In this document: positions 62,402-64,000 of the stretch, in pieces | Layout: every line of letters begins with the position of its first letter | Position numbering within the stretch: position 1 is the first letter of the stretch | From: Arthrobacter sp. PAMC 25486 | Lineage (GTDB): Bacteria > Actinomycetota > Actinomycetes > Actinomycetales > Micrococcaceae | Assembly (NCBI RefSeq): GCF_000785535.1 | Contig: NZ_CP007595.1 | Coordinates: forward strand, 2,316,439-2,380,438 | Direction of reading: 5' to 3' | DNA: 64,000 nucleotides | Notes under the pieces: model-generated | Database searches by the model: none | What the model was told of the DNA's origin: nothing | Seen by the model: the letters and a program-made list of their open reading frames with translations, nothing else | Made by a program: the position numbers and the translations under genes

Positions 62402-63322
62402 ATGCACATCTCATCCAAGCTGGGCCTGCGATTCGCAGCCGTCCTTGCAGTTGCAGCCTTGGCACTGACGGGCTGCAACAACGCTGACGAGGGCCCCACC
62501 ACCGGTAGCGGCTCATCCACCTTCGATCCCTCCACGGTGGCCAAGGACGATGCCTTGATCGCACTCCTGCCTGCTGCGTTGAAAGACAAGGCAACCCTCA
62601 ACGTTGGCGCCGACACCTCCTATGAACCCGCTGAATTCCTGGCCACCGACGGGCAGACCCCCATCGGCTACGACGTTGACCTTGCCCACGCCATCGGCGC
62701 CGTGTTGGGCAAGGATGTCAAGGTCCACACCTCAGAGTTCTCCACGATTCTGCCGAGCCTTGGCTCCAAGTACGATCTGGGCATCTCCTCCTTCACCATC
62801 AACCCCGAGCGTTCCAAGGCTGTGAACTTTGTCAGCTACTTCAACGCTGGCGTGCTGTGGGCCGTGCAGAAGGGCAACCCCAAGAACATCAGCCTGGATG
62901 ACATCTGCGGCAAGAAGATCGGTGTCCAGACAGGCACCGTAGAGGAAGATCCCGATGTGAAGGACCGTTCCGCGAAGTGTGTGGCGGACGGCAAGCCGGC
63001 CATTGACGTGATCTCCTTGAAGAACCAGACGGATGTCACCACACGTCTGGTCAGCGGCAGCATCGATGCCATGAGTGCCGACTCCCCCATCATCAAGAAT
63101 GCCCTGCAGAAGACCGGCGATTCCCTTGAAACGTTGGGCGACGTGTACGACTCCGCGGAGCAGGGCATCGCCATCGCCAAGGATGACACCGCGTTTGCAG
63201 AAGTTATTGAAAAGGTCATGAACAAGCTCATGGCAGATGGCGTTTACACCCAGATCTTGAAGGACTGGAACAACGATGAAGGCGCCATCACCAAGGCTGT
63301 ACTGAACCCGACGGCGGGCTAA
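62402..63322 (+). CDS. Polar amino-acid ABC transporter substrate-binding lipoprotein
   Basis: A 306-residue lipoprotein with signal and lipobox LALTGCNN (Cys at about residue 22). The SBP_bac_3 domain has LNVGADTSYEPAEFLATDGQ, PIGYDVDLAHAIGAVLGKDV and KIGVQTGTVEEDP, typical of polar amino-acid receptors. It is followed by a co-oriented permease gene whose start is only a few bases past the stop. Ligand (glutamate, glutamine or arginine-like) is not determined. Confidence 0.9.
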   Translation: MHISSKLGLRFAAVLAVAALALTGCNNADEGPTTGSGSSTFDPSTVAKDDALIALLPAALKDKATLNVGADTSYEPAEFLATDGQTPIGYDVDLAHAIGAVLGKDVKVHTSEFSTILPSLGSKYDLGISSFTINPERSKAVNFVSYFNAGVLWAVQKGNPKNISLDDICGKKIGVQTGTVEEDPDVKDRSAKCVADGKPAIDVISLKNQTDVTTRLVSGSIDAMSADSPIIKNALQKTGDSLETLGDVYDSAEQGIAIAKDDTAFAEVIEKVMNKLMADGVYTQILKDWNNDEGAITKAVLNPTAG

Positions 63323-63325
63323 GCC

Positions 63326-64000
63326 TTGAGCCGCCCATCCCTGCGCAGGGCCGCACCGGACCGGCATGACGGGGTGGAACTGATCAAGGCAGTTCCAGTC
63401 CGTCATCCCGGCCGGTGGGTCGGTGCCGCATTCATTTTGCTCTTTGTGGCATTGGCCGTTCAAAGCCTGATCACCAACAAGAATTTCCGCTGGGAAACGG
63501 TTGGCAAGTATCTCTTTGATGTTCTGGTGTTGCAAAGCATTGGCTGGACGTTGCTGTTGACAGTCAGCTCGATGGTCATTGCCATTGTGCTGGCCATTAT
63601 TCTGGCCTTCATGCGCCAATCCGAGAACCCCTTGTTCCGGTGGGTTTCCTGGTTCTGGGTTTGGTTCTTCCGCGGCACCCCTGTCTACACCCAGCTGGTT
63701 TTTTGGGGCCTCGTGGCCGTGCTGTTCCCCAAGATCATCATTGGCGTGCCTTTTGGCCCCGAATGGTTTTCCCTCAACACCGAAACCGTCATCACCGCAC
63801 TGGTTGGCGCCATTGTTGGTTTGGGCCTGAACGAGTCCGCCTATCTGGCTGAGATCTTCAGGGCCGGCTTGAAGTCTGTTGACAACGGGCAGATGGAAGC
63901 CGCCGAGGCCCTTGGCATGCGCCGGTCAAAGATCATGTGGCGCATCATCCTGCCCCAGGCCATGCGCGTCATCGTCCCACCCACAGGCAATGAAACCATC
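63326..64000 (+). CDS. Polar amino-acid ABC transporter permease (C-terminus cut by window end)
   Basis: The first 225 residues of a His/Glu/Gln/Arg-type permease. Helices start at GRWVGAAFILLFVALAVQSL, and the GTPVYTQLVFWG segment and AYLAEIFRAGLKSVDNGQ then MEAAEALGMRRSKIMWRII (the EAA loop) are characteristic. The start is uncertain: the TTG at 63326 is closest to the upstream gene, with a GTG about 16 codons further in as an alternative. It pairs with the binding protein upstream; an ATPase gene is expected beyond the window. Confidence 0.85.
   Translation, partial: MSRPSLRRAAPDRHDGVELIKAVPVRHPGRWVGAAFILLFVALAVQSLITNKNFRWETVGKYLFDVLVLQSIGWTLLLTVSSMVIAIVLAIILAFMRQSENPLFRWVSWFWVWFFRGTPVYTQLVFWGLVAVLFPKIIIGVPFGPEWFSLNTETVITALVGAIVGLGLNESAYLAEIFRAGLKSVDNGQMEAAEALGMRRSKIMWRIILPQAMRVIVPPTGNETI

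Overview
The window is GC-rich chromosomal DNA from an actinobacterium. Gene content and protein sequence style (menaquinone rather than ubiquinone genes, FprA-type ferredoxin reductases, a furA-katA pair, LGFP-repeat wall hydrolase, many GTG/TTG starts) point to the Micrococcaceae, most likely an Arthrobacter-like soil bacterium. No rRNA, tRNA, CRISPR array, prophage or insertion sequence was recognised. Coding density is high and most genes lie on the minus strand.

Layout. 1-1.4 kb: catalase (cut by the window edge) behind its Fur-family regulator. 1.5-4.6 kb: a DUF2461 protein, an MpaB-type oxygenase and an APC amino-acid permease. 4.7-13.4 kb: an unusual sigma factor fused to a zinc-finger/transmembrane anti-sigma module, a Pro/Thr spacer and a predicted outside domain, next to a roughly 2100-residue cell-wall-anchored surface protein with SdrD_B-type repeats. 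13.6-18.5 kb: FprA reductase, RarD transporter, flavin disulfide reductase and universal stress protein. 18.6-21.9 kb: three tandem paralogous six-helix membrane proteins sharing an N-terminal RYPxMFQPG motif, divergent from a frameshifted LGFP/VanY-type peptidase. 23.4-27.8 kb: GABA/putrescine catabolism (gabT, aminobutyraldehyde dehydrogenase, PucR regulator). 28-31.2 kb: an AbiEi/DUF559 nuclease-like gene bracketed by two near-identical palindromes, then an MFS transporter and its GntR regulator.

31.2-50.5 kb is dominated by sulfur assimilation. A second FprA and a CysG-like sirohaem enzyme, an SsuABC-type uptake system, a second orphan substrate-binding protein, the sir-cysH-cysD-cysN operon and a SirB chelatase together cover sulfate activation, APS reduction, ferredoxin-dependent sulfite reduction, sirohaem synthesis and sulfonate-type uptake. 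Four of the transcription units carry a shared upstream motif of three tandem 10-bp repeats (GTGAC/GTGAAC-like), which I read as the operator of an unidentified sulfur regulator. Between them lie a RidA protein, an AraC/VOC pair, a RelA/SpoT-domain alarmone synthetase, a decayed YhcG-like gene and a second VOC protein.

50.6-64 kb: an ABC-2 exporter with an MFS drug transporter, a TRIC-type channel, an immunity-protein-like trio (SUKH plus two paralogues of unknown function), a menaquinone cluster (polyprenyl synthase, menaquinone reductase-like, MenG; divergent MenF), and the first two genes of a polar amino-acid ABC importer, cut by the window end.

The most noteworthy items are the triple 10-bp sulfur motif, the dispersed palindrome family with the nuclease-like gene flanked by two copies, the sigma/anti-sigma/surface-domain fusion beside the giant surface protein, and the RYPxMFQPG membrane-protein operon. 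All functional statements are from reading the sequence; no database search was run.
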